Shown: piece by piece, positions 6,229 through 13,320 of the stretch
Layout: each line of letters opens with the position of its first letter
Position numbering within the stretch: the first letter of the stretch is position 1
NCBI GenBank assembly: GCA_015068055.1
Contig: SVLG01000031.1
Coordinates: 1 to 23,322, forward strand
Direction: 5' to 3'
DNA from: Oscillospiraceae bacterium
Lineage (GTDB): Bacteria; Bacillota_A; Clostridia; Oscillospirales; Oscillospiraceae
DNA length: 23,322 nucleotides
Translations under genes and position numbers: made by a program
The notes under the pieces: generated by a model
What the model was told of the DNA's origin: nothing
The model's input: only the letters and a program-made list of their open reading frames with translations
Databases searched by the model: none

Positions 6229-7701
6229 TCAGCTGAGCTTTTCAATGCCCACGCGCATACGGCGGAGGCACTCGTCCTTGCCCAGAATGTGGAAGATCTC
6301 CACGGCGCCGCCGGGCGTGACGGCCTGTCCGGCCACGGCGATGCGGGCGGGCCACATGACCTTGGCGTTCTTGACGCCCAGCTCCTCGGCTGCGCCGATC
6401 ATGAGGCCGTGGATGCTCTCTTCGGTCCACTCGGCGAGAGCCTCGAAGCGGGGCAGCAGGAACTGCAGCATTTCGAGAGAGCTCTGCTCGTCGGTCTTGG
6501 ACTTCTTGTGGACGTAAAGCTCGGTTTCGTACTCGGGCAGCTCATCGAAGAAGCCCAGCTTCTCGGGGATGTCGGTGAGCTTCTCGGTACGCTGCTGGAG
6601 AATGGCAGCGATGAGAGCCGCGTCGTAGGCTTCGTTCTTCACAGCCTTGCGGATCCAGGGCTCGGCCACCTTGGCGAAGGCAGAGGGCTCCATGGCCTTG
6701 ATGTACTCGGCGTTGAAGTAGGTGAGCTTCTGGATATCAAAGACCGCGGGGGACTTCGAAATGCGGGCCATATCGAACTCCTGCGCCAGTTCCTTGAGAG
6801 AGTAGATCTCCCGCTCGCCGCCGGGAGCCCAGCCCAGCGGCGCCACATAGTTCACCACGGCCTCGGTGAGATAGCCCTGGGCGATGAGATCCTCGTAGGA
6901 GGGGTCGCCGTGGCGCTTGCTCATCTTGTGCTGGGCGTCGCGCATGACGGGGGAGCAGTGGACATAGGTGGGCACCTTCCAGCCGAAGCCTTCGTACAGG
7001 AGATTGTACTTGGGGGCGCTGGAAAGGTACTCGTTGCCGCGGACCACATGGGTGATGCCCATCAGGTGGTCGTCGATGACGTTGGCAAAGTTATAGGTGG
7101 GCAGGCCGTCGCGCTTGATGAGGACCTGATCGTCCAGATCGGCGTTGGGGGCGGTGATGTCGCCGAAGATCTCGTCGTGGAAGGTGGTCTCACCCTCGTG
7201 GGGGATCTTCTGCCGGATGACGTAGGGCTCCCCGGCGGCCAGACGGCGCTCCACTTCCTCGGCGCTCATATTGCGGCAGGGATCCTCGGTCTTTTCAAAG
7301 CCCTCGCTCTCCTCCTCGCTCTTTTCGCAGAAGCAGTAGTAGGCATGGCCACGCTCCACCAGACGCTGGGCATAGGGCAGATAGGTATCGCGGCGCTCGG
7401 TCTGGACATAGGGGCCCACGGGGCCGCCCACATCGGGGCCTTCGTCGTGGTCAAGGCCGCACTCGGCCAGCGTCTTATAGATAATATCCACCGCGCCTTC
7501 CACCAGACGGCTCTGGTCGGTGTCCTCAATGCGGAGGATGAACTTGCCGCCGTTGTGGCGGGCGATGCACCAGGTGTACAGAGCGGTGCGCAGGTTGCCC
7601 ACGTGCATATAGCCGGTGGGGCTGGGGGCGAAGCGGGTACGGACCTCGCCGGTGGGAATGCGGCTCTCCATTTCGTTGAGCCAGTTTTTATCTACAGGCA
7701 T
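6229..7701 (-). CDS. gltX: Glutamyl-tRNA synthetase
   Basis: A 490-residue class I aminoacyl-tRNA synthetase that charges tRNA-Glu in the cytoplasm. The HIGH-type motif is at residues 26-36 (PSPTGYMHVGN), followed by LRIEDTD (56-62). The KMSKR loop is at 259-263. The C-terminal anticodon-binding part ends at about residue 485. Length is normal for bacterial GltX. The ATG at 7701 has AAGGAGG about 12 bases upstream. It is transcribed from a near-consensus promoter overlapping that of divergent trpS. A non-discriminating form that also charges tRNA-Gln is possible in Clostridia but cannot be judged here. Confidence 0.97.
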   Translation of the reverse strand: MPVDKNWLNEMESRIPTGEVRTRFAPSPTGYMHVGNLRTALYTWCIARHNGGKFILRIEDTDQSRLVEGAVDIIYKTLAECGLDHDEGPDVGGPVGPYVQTERRDTYLPYAQRLVERGHAYYCFCEKSEEESEGFEKTEDPCRNMSAEEVERRLAAGEPYVIRQKIPHEGETTFHDEIFGDITAPNADLDDQVLIKRDGLPTYNFANVIDDHLMGITHVVRGNEYLSSAPKYNLLYEGFGWKVPTYVHCSPVMRDAQHKMSKRHGDPSYEDLIAQGYLTEAVVNYVAPLGWAPGGEREIYSLKELAQEFDMARISKSPAVFDIQKLTYFNAEYIKAMEPSAFAKVAEPWIRKAVKNEAYDAALIAAILQQRTEKLTDIPEKLGFFDELPEYETELYVHKKSKTDEQSSLEMLQFLLPRFEALAEWTEESIHGLMIGAAEELGVKNAKVMWPARIAVAGQAVTPGGAVEIFHILGKDECLRRMRVGIEKLS

Positions 7702-7733
7702 GATTCTCTGCCTCCTTCCGTTCTCAAAATACC

Positions 7734-7762
7734 ATAATATTGGAAACGTTGCGTCTTGTCAA
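7734..7762 (-). promoter_or_regulatory. gltX promoter
   Basis: On the minus strand -35 TTGACA (7757-7762) and -10 TATTAT (7734-7739) have a 17-base spacer. The -35 overlaps the trpS -35 on the other strand and a perfect 12-bp palindrome CAAGCTAGCTTG (7760-7771). Confidence 0.8.
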
Positions 7763-7785
7763 GCTAGCTTGCGCTGTGGTAAAAT
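7756..7785 (+). promoter_or_regulatory. trpS promoter
   Basis: -35 TTGTCA (7756-7761) and -10 TAAAAT (7780-7785) with an 18-base spacer, about 30 bases before the ATG at 7816. No T-box or tryptophan leader structure is seen in the short leader. Confidence 0.65.
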
Positions 7786-7815
7786 AGTTTGAATTTTGAA
7801 AAGAGGGACAAAGTT

Positions 7816-8826
7816 ATGGACGAAGTCAAAAAGAAAACAATATTCTCCGGCATCCAGCCCTCCGGCGATCTGACGCTGGGCTCTTACCTCGGCGCCATCA
7901 AGAACTGGGTGGAGCTGTCGGATACCTATAACTGCTACTACTGCATCGTGGACCAGCACGCCATCACCGCCCGGCAGGTGCCGGCGGAGCTGCGCAAGCG
8001 CACGCTGGCCCAGCTGGCTCAGTACGTGGCCTGCGGCCTCGACCCCGAGAAGAACACGCTCTTTATCCAGAGCCATGTGCCCGCCCATGCCCAGCTGGGC
8101 TGGGTGCTGGACTGCTACACCATGTACGGCGAGCTGAGCCGCATGACCCAGTTCAAGGACAAGAGCAGTAAGAACGCCGATAACATCAACGCCGGTCTTT
8201 TCACCTACCCCGCCCTGATGGCCGCGGACATTCTCCTCTATCAGGCGGATCTTGTCCCCGTGGGCAGCGACCAGAAGCAGCACGTGGAGCTCTGCCGGGA
8301 CATCGCCACCCGTTTCAACAACATCTACGGTGACGTGTTCACTATGCCCGAGCCCTTCATCCCCAAGACCGGCGCGCGCATCATGAGTCTCACCACCCCC
8401 ACCAGCAAGATGTCCAAGTCCGACAAGGACCCCGGCGGCTGCATCTATCTCATGCAGCAGCCCGACGAGATCATGCGCTACTTCAAGCGCGCCGTCACCG
8501 ACTCCGACTCCGGCCGCTGCGTCTACTACGACCAGGAGAACAAGCCCGGCGTGGCCAACCTCATGCAGATCTACGCCTGCTGCACCGGCAAGAGCTTTGA
8601 GGAGATTGAAGCCGAGTTTGAGGGCAAGGGCTACGGCGCCTTCAAGCCCGCCGTGGGCGAGGCCGTGGTGGAAATGCTCCGTCCCGTGCGTGAGGAGGCC
8701 GAGCGGCTGATGAAGGACAAGGCCTATCTGGAGAGCATCTACCGCGCCGGTGCCGAGCGTGCCGCCCGCACCGCCAACCGCACCCTCGGCAAGGTCTACA
8801 AGAAGCTGGGCTTTGTTTCTCCCTAA
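7816..8826 (+). CDS. trpS: Tryptophanyl-tRNA synthetase
   Basis: A 336-residue class I synthetase that charges tRNA-Trp. The N-terminal signature SGIQPSGDLTLGSYLGA (11-27) includes the HIGH-equivalent TLGS. The KMSKS loop is at 198-202 (TSKMSKSDKD). Length is normal for the family. The start is ATG 7816, with AGAGGG 8 bases upstream; an in-frame TTG at 7789 has no ribosome site. The stop overlaps by 4 bases the stop of the convergent small gene at 8823, with no room for a terminator between them. Confidence 0.97.
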   Translation: MDEVKKKTIFSGIQPSGDLTLGSYLGAIKNWVELSDTYNCYYCIVDQHAITARQVPAELRKRTLAQLAQYVACGLDPEKNTLFIQSHVPAHAQLGWVLDCYTMYGELSRMTQFKDKSSKNADNINAGLFTYPALMAADILLYQADLVPVGSDQKQHVELCRDIATRFNNIYGDVFTMPEPFIPKTGARIMSLTTPTSKMSKSDKDPGGCIYLMQQPDEIMRYFKRAVTDSDSGRCVYYDQENKPGVANLMQIYACCTGKSFEEIEAEFEGKGYGAFKPAVGEAVVEMLRPVREEAERLMKDKAYLESIYRAGAERAARTANRTLGKVYKKLGFVSP

Positions 8827-9125
8827 AGGAACAAATACGCCCCCATGGCGATCAGGAGTTCCCGATCGCCGCTTTCCCGGTACAAAAGCCATAACACGGC
8901 CAGCACCAGCAGGTCCTCCGTCTCCAGACGGCTGGGATCCAGACGGGAGAGGATGCCGTCCAGCCCGCGCCCCAGTTCGCGCAGTGGGCCGGGCGGCGTC
9001 TTTGCCTTTGGGGGCGGCGCGGGCTCCTGCTCCGGCGGCGGCAGAGGGGAGCTTTTTCTCTCCGGCGGACGTTCCTGCTCCGGTCGGTAGTGCCTCTGCC
9101 CGGACTGGGCGTTATAATGGTTCAT
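8823..9125 (-). CDS. Small Pro-rich protein with hydrophobic C-terminus (third gene of a small-gene cluster)
   Basis: A 100-residue protein of unknown function. Residues 1-50 are charged and proline-rich (PEQERPPERKSSPLPPPEQE and similar). Residues 65-100 carry two hydrophobic stretches, LLVLAVLWLLYRE and ELLIAMGAYLFL. The ATG at 9125 lies 14 bases inside the end of the preceding gene and has GGAGG 8 bases upstream, so translation is probably coupled. The pattern of a disordered N-terminus and a hydrophobic acidic tail suggests membrane association or assembly with the neighbouring small proteins. The stop overlaps the convergent trpS stop. Confidence 0.75.
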   Translation of the reverse strand: MNHYNAQSGQRHYRPEQERPPERKSSPLPPPEQEPAPPPKAKTPPGPLRELGRGLDGILSRLDPSRLETEDLLVLAVLWLLYRESGDRELLIAMGAYLFL

Positions 9126-9441
9126 TCTTCTCCCCTCCCATCTCTCCCATAAATTCCACGGCCAGCGAGGCCGCCGCCCCCAGCCGCAGGGCCTTTTCCA
9201 ATCTTGCCCGGCGGGTTGCCGCCAGATAGGGACCCAGCCCCGCCATCAGTTTGGTCTTGCCGCCGCCGTTCAGAGAGGCGGCCACCCGACCCACCAGCCC
9301 CATAAGCTTGGGGTCCATGCCCGAAGCGTTTTTCTCCTCCGGGGCGATGCTGCCCATGAGCTTGGAGGCCATCTGGGCGATCTTCTCCATCTGCGCCGGG
9401 TCGCCCAAAACGGCATTGAGCCGATCTTCCAGCTCCGACAC
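9112..9441 (-). CDS. Small helical protein, unknown function (second gene of the cluster)
   Basis: A 109-residue protein starting at GTG 9441, three bases after the stop of the gene before it. The start is set by the adjacent stop; no strong ribosome site is seen, so re-initiation is likely. Sequence: MSELEDRLNAVLGDPAQMEKIAQMASKLMG and onward, with amphipathic helices and a Lys/Arg-rich centre. Similar short proteins beginning with an acidic helix and DPAQMEKI are, to my recollection, common and uncharacterised in Clostridia. It probably works with its two neighbours. Confidence 0.75.
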   Translation of the reverse strand: MSELEDRLNAVLGDPAQMEKIAQMASKLMGSIAPEEKNASGMDPKLMGLVGRVAASLNGGGKTKLMAGLGPYLAATRRARLEKALRLGAAASLAVEFMGEMGGEKNEPL

Positions 9442-9444
9442 CGC

Positions 9445-9681
9445 CTAAAACCCCATTTTCGAGAGCTGCTCGGCCAGGGCGCGGCCCTCCTCGGTGGCCA
9501 GCACCTGCGTAAGAATGCCTTGCAGCGCCGCGGCATCCCCGCTGCGCGCCGCCTTTTCCACAGCCTCGGCGTCCAGCTTTTGCTCCAGCGCCCGGCCCGT
9601 GTCGCTGTCCATCAGCGAGCGAAGGCTATCCCCCTTCTGCCCGCCAAAGAGCGCCTTGCCCATCTTCTCAAGATCCTGCAT
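9445..9681 (-). CDS. Small helical protein, unknown function (first gene of the cluster)
   Basis: A 78-residue protein. ATG 9681 is chosen because GGAGGG lies 6 bases upstream; the in-frame ATG at 9687 directly abuts that site. It begins MQDLEKMGKALFGGQKG and ends EEGRALAEQLSKMGF, with mostly alpha-helical character, many Ala/Leu/Glu and no cysteines or membrane segment. It heads three genes read in the same direction with gaps of 3 and -14 bases. It is divergent from the metallophosphoesterase, with only 45 bases between the starts, so at least one of the two promoters must lie inside the opposing gene. Function unknown. Confidence 0.75.
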   Translation of the reverse strand: MQDLEKMGKALFGGQKGDSLRSLMDSDTGRALEQKLDAEAVEKAARSGDAAALQGILTQVLATEEGRALAEQLSKMGF

Positions 9682-9726
9682 ACTCATCCCTCCCGTCAAC
9701 CATTCTATGCAAAGGAGGCCATCCAC

Positions 9727-10194
9727 GTGCTGCTGGCTGTTTTTTCCGATTCCCACGGGGCCACCGGACCCATGTGCGACGCCGTAGCCCAGTACAAACC
9801 CGACGCGGTGCTGCATCTGGGGGACCACGACCGGGACTGCGACGCCCTGCGGGAGCTGTTCCCCACCCTTGATATCCGGGCCGTCTCGGGCAACTGCGAC
9901 CGCTATTCCCAGGAGTGCGAGCGGCGGCTCTTCGAGCTTGGCGGCGTAAAGATCTTCATGACCCACGGCCACCTTTACAACGTGAAGTTCGGCCTGGACT
10001 CCTTTATCAACGCCGCGGGCTTTTCCGGGGCGAAGCTGGCCCTGTGCGGCCACACCCACCGCGCCGACCACTTCAGCATCGGCGGCATGGACGTTTTAAA
10101 CCCCGGCGCAGCGGGCCGCTTTGGGAGCTTCGCTCTGGTGGAACTCATAAACGGCACGGCGCAGTGTAAAATTCTTCCTTTCGGAGGCAACTGA
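9727..10194 (+). CDS. Calcineurin-like metallophosphoesterase (YfcE/MJ0936 family)
   Basis: A 155-residue single-domain phosphodiesterase. The start is GTG 9727 with GGAGG 8 bases upstream, giving MLLAVFSDSHG, the usual family N-terminus. All metal-binding motifs are present: Asp8-x-His10 (DSH), Asp33 (GDHD), Asn56 (GNCD), His80 (THGH) and GHTH (108-111). Family members bind two metal ions and hydrolyse phosphodiesters; the physiological substrate is usually unknown. The next gene begins one base after this stop, so they form an operon. Confidence 0.92.
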   Translation: MLLAVFSDSHGATGPMCDAVAQYKPDAVLHLGDHDRDCDALRELFPTLDIRAVSGNCDRYSQECERRLFELGGVKIFMTHGHLYNVKFGLDSFINAAGFSGAKLALCGHTHRADHFSIGGMDVLNPGAAGRFGSFALVELINGTAQCKILPFGGN

Positions 10195-10195
10195 T

Positions 10196-10900
10196 ATGAA
10201 AAAAGCATTGGTTACCGGCGGCAGCGGCGGCATCGGCAGCGCGGTCTGTCGGGCTCTGGCCGCCGACGGCTGGTTTGTCTATGTGGCGGGCTGCCATCAC
10301 ATGGACCGGGCAGAGGCTCTGGCCCGCGAGATCGGCGGCGAGGCCGTGAAGGCCGACCTGTCCATGCCGCTGGACGTAAAGTCCCTGTTCCGCACGGTGG
10401 GGGACATTGAGCTTCTCGTCAACTGCGCGGGTGTGGCCTGGTACGGTCTGCTGCAGGAGATGAGCGAGTTTGACTGGCGCAAGGTCTTCGGCGTCAACAT
10501 CGACGGCATGTACCGCTGCTGCCGGGAAGCCATCCCCGCCATGGTGCGCCGCCACAACGGCTGCATCCTCAACGTCTCCTCCATTCTCGGTGCAAACGGC
10601 AGCTCCTGCGAGGCGGCCTACTCCGCCAGCAAGGGCGCCGTCATCGCCCTGACCAAGTCCCTTGCCAAGGAACTGGGGCCCTCCGGCATCCGCTGCAACT
10701 GCGTCTGCCCGGGCTTTATCGAAACGGAGATGACCGCCAACCTCACCGAGGCAGACTGCGCCATGCTGGTGGAAAGCACCGCTCTGGGCCGCACCGGCAT
10801 GCCCGAGGATATTGCCCCGCTGGTGGTCTTCCTGGCGGGCGAGGGTGCGAGCTTCATCACCGGCCAGTGCATCGGCGTGGACGGGGGCCTGGTGATTTAA
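10196..10900 (+). CDS. Short-chain dehydrogenase/reductase (FabG-like)
   Basis: A 234-residue classical SDR. The Rossmann motif is TGGSGGIG (7-14), with NCAG at 76-79, the structural Asn at 101 (VNIDG), the catalytic Ser near 129 and Tyr142-x3-Lys146 (YSASK). The C-terminus has the FabG-type VDGGLVI end. It reduces a carbonyl with NAD(P)H. Candidates are 3-oxoacyl-ACP reductase or the elongation factor P 5-aminopentanone reductase (YmfI type) of Firmicutes. No fatty-acid genes adjoin, so the substrate is open. GGAGG lies 8 bases before the ATG and the gene follows the phosphoesterase by one base. Confidence 0.92.
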   Translation: MKKALVTGGSGGIGSAVCRALAADGWFVYVAGCHHMDRAEALAREIGGEAVKADLSMPLDVKSLFRTVGDIELLVNCAGVAWYGLLQEMSEFDWRKVFGVNIDGMYRCCREAIPAMVRRHNGCILNVSSILGANGSSCEAAYSASKGAVIALTKSLAKELGPSGIRCNCVCPGFIETEMTANLTEADCAMLVESTALGRTGMPEDIAPLVVFLAGEGASFITGQCIGVDGGLVI

Positions 10901-10928
10901 ATCCATCCGGAAAATCTTCCACAATAAG

Positions 10929-11007
10929 AACGACTCATCCCGAAAGAGGAATCGGTAGGAGTAAAGCACCAACCAATTCCCATACAGGGATGAGCCGTTT
11001 TTATTTT
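10929..11007 (+). terminator. Nested hairpin terminator after the SDR gene
   Basis: AACGACTCATCCC (10929-10941) pairs with GGGATGAGCCGTT (10987-10999), 12 of 13 positions. Inside, GGAATCGGT (10948-10956) pairs with ACCAATTCC (10972-10980), 8 of 9. A TTTTTATTTT tail follows on the plus strand. It is much larger than a usual terminator. Confidence 0.65.
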
Positions 11008-11031
11008 ACAGCCAACGCTGCAAGTTTCCTT

Positions 11032-11092
11032 GGGGATTCTCTTTGGCACACCGTTTCTCTTTTCAAAGAGAAATGGTGTGGGGAAAATCCCC
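11032..11092. repeat. Long inverted repeat abutting the DUF362 gene stop
   Basis: CACACC-G-TTTCTCTTT (11047-11062) pairs with AAAGAGAAA-T-GGTGTG (11065-11080). An outer GGGGATT/AATCCCC pairing (11032-11038, 11086-11092) ends at the base before the stop codon. No U-tract follows on either strand, so it is not an ordinary intrinsic terminator. It may stabilise the 3' end or be a miniature repeat. Confidence 0.6.
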
Positions 11093-12241
11093 TCACTTTT
11101 CCAGCAGCCGCGCCGCGAAGCTCCGCTGCACCACCATGGCGCCGGCGGGGCAGAACTCCTGACAGCAGAAGCAGCGGACGCACTTGCTGCGCTGTATAAC
11201 AGCCTTCTTATTCTTGATGGTGATGGCCTTGGCGGGGCAGAGCTGGGCGCAGCGGCCGCAGCCGATGCAGCCGTCCTTCAGCGTCGGGCGGCTCCGCAGC
11301 AGCAGGGCCAGTCCCTTCTTCTTGACCTTCTCCAAAAGGGTATCGTTTTCCCCGGAGACAAACCAGCTGGAAGTGGCCCCGCTGCGCTTAAAGTCCGTGA
11401 TCTTGAAGGGCTCCATGTCCCCGTGGATGGGGGGCATCCCCTCCTCGGGCAGGAGACCGCGCTGCTTGGCGGCGGTGAGGAAAAGGATTTCCTCCTCCTT
11501 CACGCCCACAAGGGCGGCGTTGACCCGGTCGAGGGCGTAAGGGTCCCGGGAGGCCAGCAGCAGACCCATGTGCCGGGGGGTTCCCTTGGTGGGGCCGTTG
11601 CCCTCCATGATCTCCACGGCGTCGCAGAGATTGAGGCGGCACTTCATGTACTCGTTTAAGTCCACCAGACCGTTGGCGAAGGCCAGCGGCTCCTTATGGC
11701 GGAAGTGATACTCGCTCTTGACCGTGCCGGGGATGACGCCGTAGAGGTTCTTCACCGCGGCGGTGATGCCCATGAGGCCATGGCTCTTGAGCTTGCAGAA
11801 GTTGATGACGGCGTCGCAGTTTATGAGCCAGTCGCAGAGATAGAAGCTCTTGTAGGTAACGGCCTCGGGGAAGTCCACGGAGGAATGGGTGTAGCAGCGG
11901 TTCAGCTCACCGCCGGCTTCTTCCGCGGCGGCCATGCCGCAGACGGAGTAGAGCCGGTTAATATGGGCGGAGACAAAAGGACCGCCGGGGCTGTCGCCCA
12001 GAACGACCTTCGCGCCCTTTTCCACCAGCAGTTTCGTAAGCTCTGCGGCCATAACGGGGTGGGTGGTGGCAGCGGTCTCCGGGGCGGCGGCATCGCAGAG
12101 ATTGAGCTTGATGCCCACGCGCATGCCGGGGGTGACCCAGTCGAGACCGCCGGCGGCCTCAATGGCTTCCACCAGCGCCGCGCGGACGCGCTCCGGCTCA
12201 TAGTCCGGGCAGGGAACGACGGAAACAAGGTTCTTTTCCAT
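11093..12241 (-). CDS. DUF362 domain protein with C-terminal 2[4Fe-4S] ferredoxin domain
   Basis: A 382-residue iron-sulfur protein. The N-terminal DUF362 domain (about 1-300) has the family features VGIKLNLCD, GDSPGGPF and INFCKLKSHGLMGITAAVKNLYG. The C-terminal domain has two cluster motifs, CIGCGRCAQLCP and CVRCFCCQEFCP, each with the four cysteines of a [4Fe-4S] site. It probably transfers electrons; no substrate is known for the family. The ATG follows directly on the stop of the upstream gene (TGAATG) with GGAGG 5 bases before. It is the last gene of a five-gene minus-strand run. A long inverted repeat starts at the base after its stop. Confidence 0.92.
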   Translation of the reverse strand: MEKNLVSVVPCPDYEPERVRAALVEAIEAAGGLDWVTPGMRVGIKLNLCDAAAPETAATTHPVMAAELTKLLVEKGAKVVLGDSPGGPFVSAHINRLYSVCGMAAAEEAGGELNRCYTHSSVDFPEAVTYKSFYLCDWLINCDAVINFCKLKSHGLMGITAAVKNLYGVIPGTVKSEYHFRHKEPLAFANGLVDLNEYMKCRLNLCDAVEIMEGNGPTKGTPRHMGLLLASRDPYALDRVNAALVGVKEEEILFLTAAKQRGLLPEEGMPPIHGDMEPFKITDFKRSGATSSWFVSGENDTLLEKVKKKGLALLLRSRPTLKDGCIGCGRCAQLCPAKAITIKNKKAVIQRSKCVRCFCCQEFCPAGAMVVQRSFAARLLEK

Positions 12242-12802
12242 TCAGGCCTCCTCTACATTCCAGGGCAGTTCCACAAAACCGGGCTCGTGACCCAGCGCGG
12301 GGATGAGCTTTTCCCGGACATCGACGGTGCGCATACCCAGCGAAGTGGTATTCTTACAGGGGTGGCAGCCGAAGTTTTCCTCGGCAAACACGTCCTTGTC
12401 GATGTACAGATGCACCTTCTTCTCCTTGTCGTTCATAAGGCCGAGGATGCTGACGCTGCCGGGCTGCAGACCCAGAAGCTCCACCATATGTTCGGGGCTG
12501 GCAAAGGAGAGGCGGGCCGTGCCGATGAGCTTGGAAAAGATCTTGGTCTTGAAGGGCTTCTGGCCCGGCATCAGCAGGAGATAAAACTCCGTCTGCTGGC
12601 GGTTGGTGAGAAAGAGATTCTTGCAGATGGTGATGCCCAGAATCTTCTCCACTTCCTCGCACTCCTCGATGGTATCGGCATGGTCATGGTCGCAGCGCTT
12701 ATAGGCGATGCCCAGCTCATCCAACAGGGCATAGCAGCGCATTTCCACTTCCTCTCGCCCCCCCTCCGGGGCGGTGGTGTACAGTACGGGGTCGATATAC
12801 AT
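12242..12802 (-). CDS. YbaK/ProX-type aminoacyl-tRNA editing protein (prolyl-tRNA deacylase-like)
   Basis: A 186-residue protein of the INS/YbaK fold. ATG 12802 is preferred because GGAGA lies 7 bases upstream; the in-frame ATG at 12808 is too close to it. The segment CKNLFLTNRQQ carries the conserved lysine of YbaK-like deacylases, and GCHPCKNTTSLGM (near residue 150) matches the G-x-HP-x-x-NT signature of the ProX/PrdX group. Such proteins hydrolyse mis-charged tRNA-Pro (usually Ala-tRNA-Pro) and protect translation accuracy. The gene sits between greA and the DUF362 gene, with 12 bases to greA. Confidence 0.85.
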   Translation of the reverse strand: MYIDPVLYTTAPEGGREEVEMRCYALLDELGIAYKRCDHDHADTIEECEEVEKILGITICKNLFLTNRQQTEFYLLLMPGQKPFKTKIFSKLIGTARLSFASPEHMVELLGLQPGSVSILGLMNDKEKKVHLYIDKDVFAEENFGCHPCKNTTSLGMRTVDVREKLIPALGHEPGFVELPWNVEEA

Positions 12803-12814
12803 ATCCATGTCTCC

Positions 12815-13318
12815 TTAAAATCGGCTGATGGTAAGGTTTTCGTCGTCCTCGCCCTTGGTGATGGCGAGGATGCGGCAGTAGTAACTGTAGCTCTCGGATA
12901 CCTGCACCTGTACCCGGTCACCCACCCGGCGGCCCATGAGGGCCTTGCCCAGGGGAGATTCCTTGCTGATGAGGCCCTCCAGCGGGTTCTGGCGGAGGGT
13001 GGTCACCAGACGGATCTCCGTTTCCTCCTCCTCGTCCTCCAGAAAGATCTTCAGCGTGTCGAAAAGGCCGGCTTCGCCGTCCTTGCTCTCGTCCTCAATG
13101 ACCACCGCGCTGGCCACCATCTGCTTTAAGTAGCGGATGCGGCTCCAGTTCTTGCGCTGCTCCTGCTTGGCCGCCTTGTACTCATAGTTCTCGCTTAAGT
13201 CGCCAAAGGCCCGGGCGGTCTGTACGTCCTTGATGATCTGGGGCATGAGCACCTGTTCCCGGTACTCGATTTCTTCCTGCATTTTGCGGATATCCACCGC
13301 GGTCAGTTCATCGTGCAT
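12815..13318 (-). CDS. greA: Transcription elongation factor GreA-like
   Basis: A 167-residue protein with the Gre architecture. The N-terminal coiled coil bears the tip motif FGDLSENYEYKAAK, whose acidic residues reach the RNA polymerase active site to stimulate cleavage of backtracked transcripts. A C-terminal FKBP-like domain follows, with ISKESPLGKALMGRRVGD. The acidic EDEEEE stretch between them is longer than I expect. ATG 13318 has GGAGG 7 bases upstream and follows the trxB-CYTH stop by two bases. A second greA elsewhere in the genome is possible, so this could be a paralogue. Confidence 0.9.
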   Translation of the reverse strand: MHDELTAVDIRKMQEEIEYREQVLMPQIIKDVQTARAFGDLSENYEYKAAKQEQRKNWSRIRYLKQMVASAVVIEDESKDGEAGLFDTLKIFLEDEEEETEIRLVTTLRQNPLEGLISKESPLGKALMGRRVGDRVQVQVSESYSYYCRILAITKGEDDENLTISRF

Positions 13319-13320
13319 GC

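Noticed and set aside
6289..7737. Long plus-strand frame opposite gltX
   Set aside because: It is an exact shadow of a well-conserved synthetase with no recognisable motifs.
7702..7815. T-box or other leader riboswitch for gltX/trpS
   Set aside because: The leaders are too short and no specifier or antiterminator motif is seen.
11696..13129. Plus-strand frame across three minus-strand genes
   Set aside because: It spans DUF362, YbaK-like and greA, all with clear motifs on the other strand; no ribosome site.
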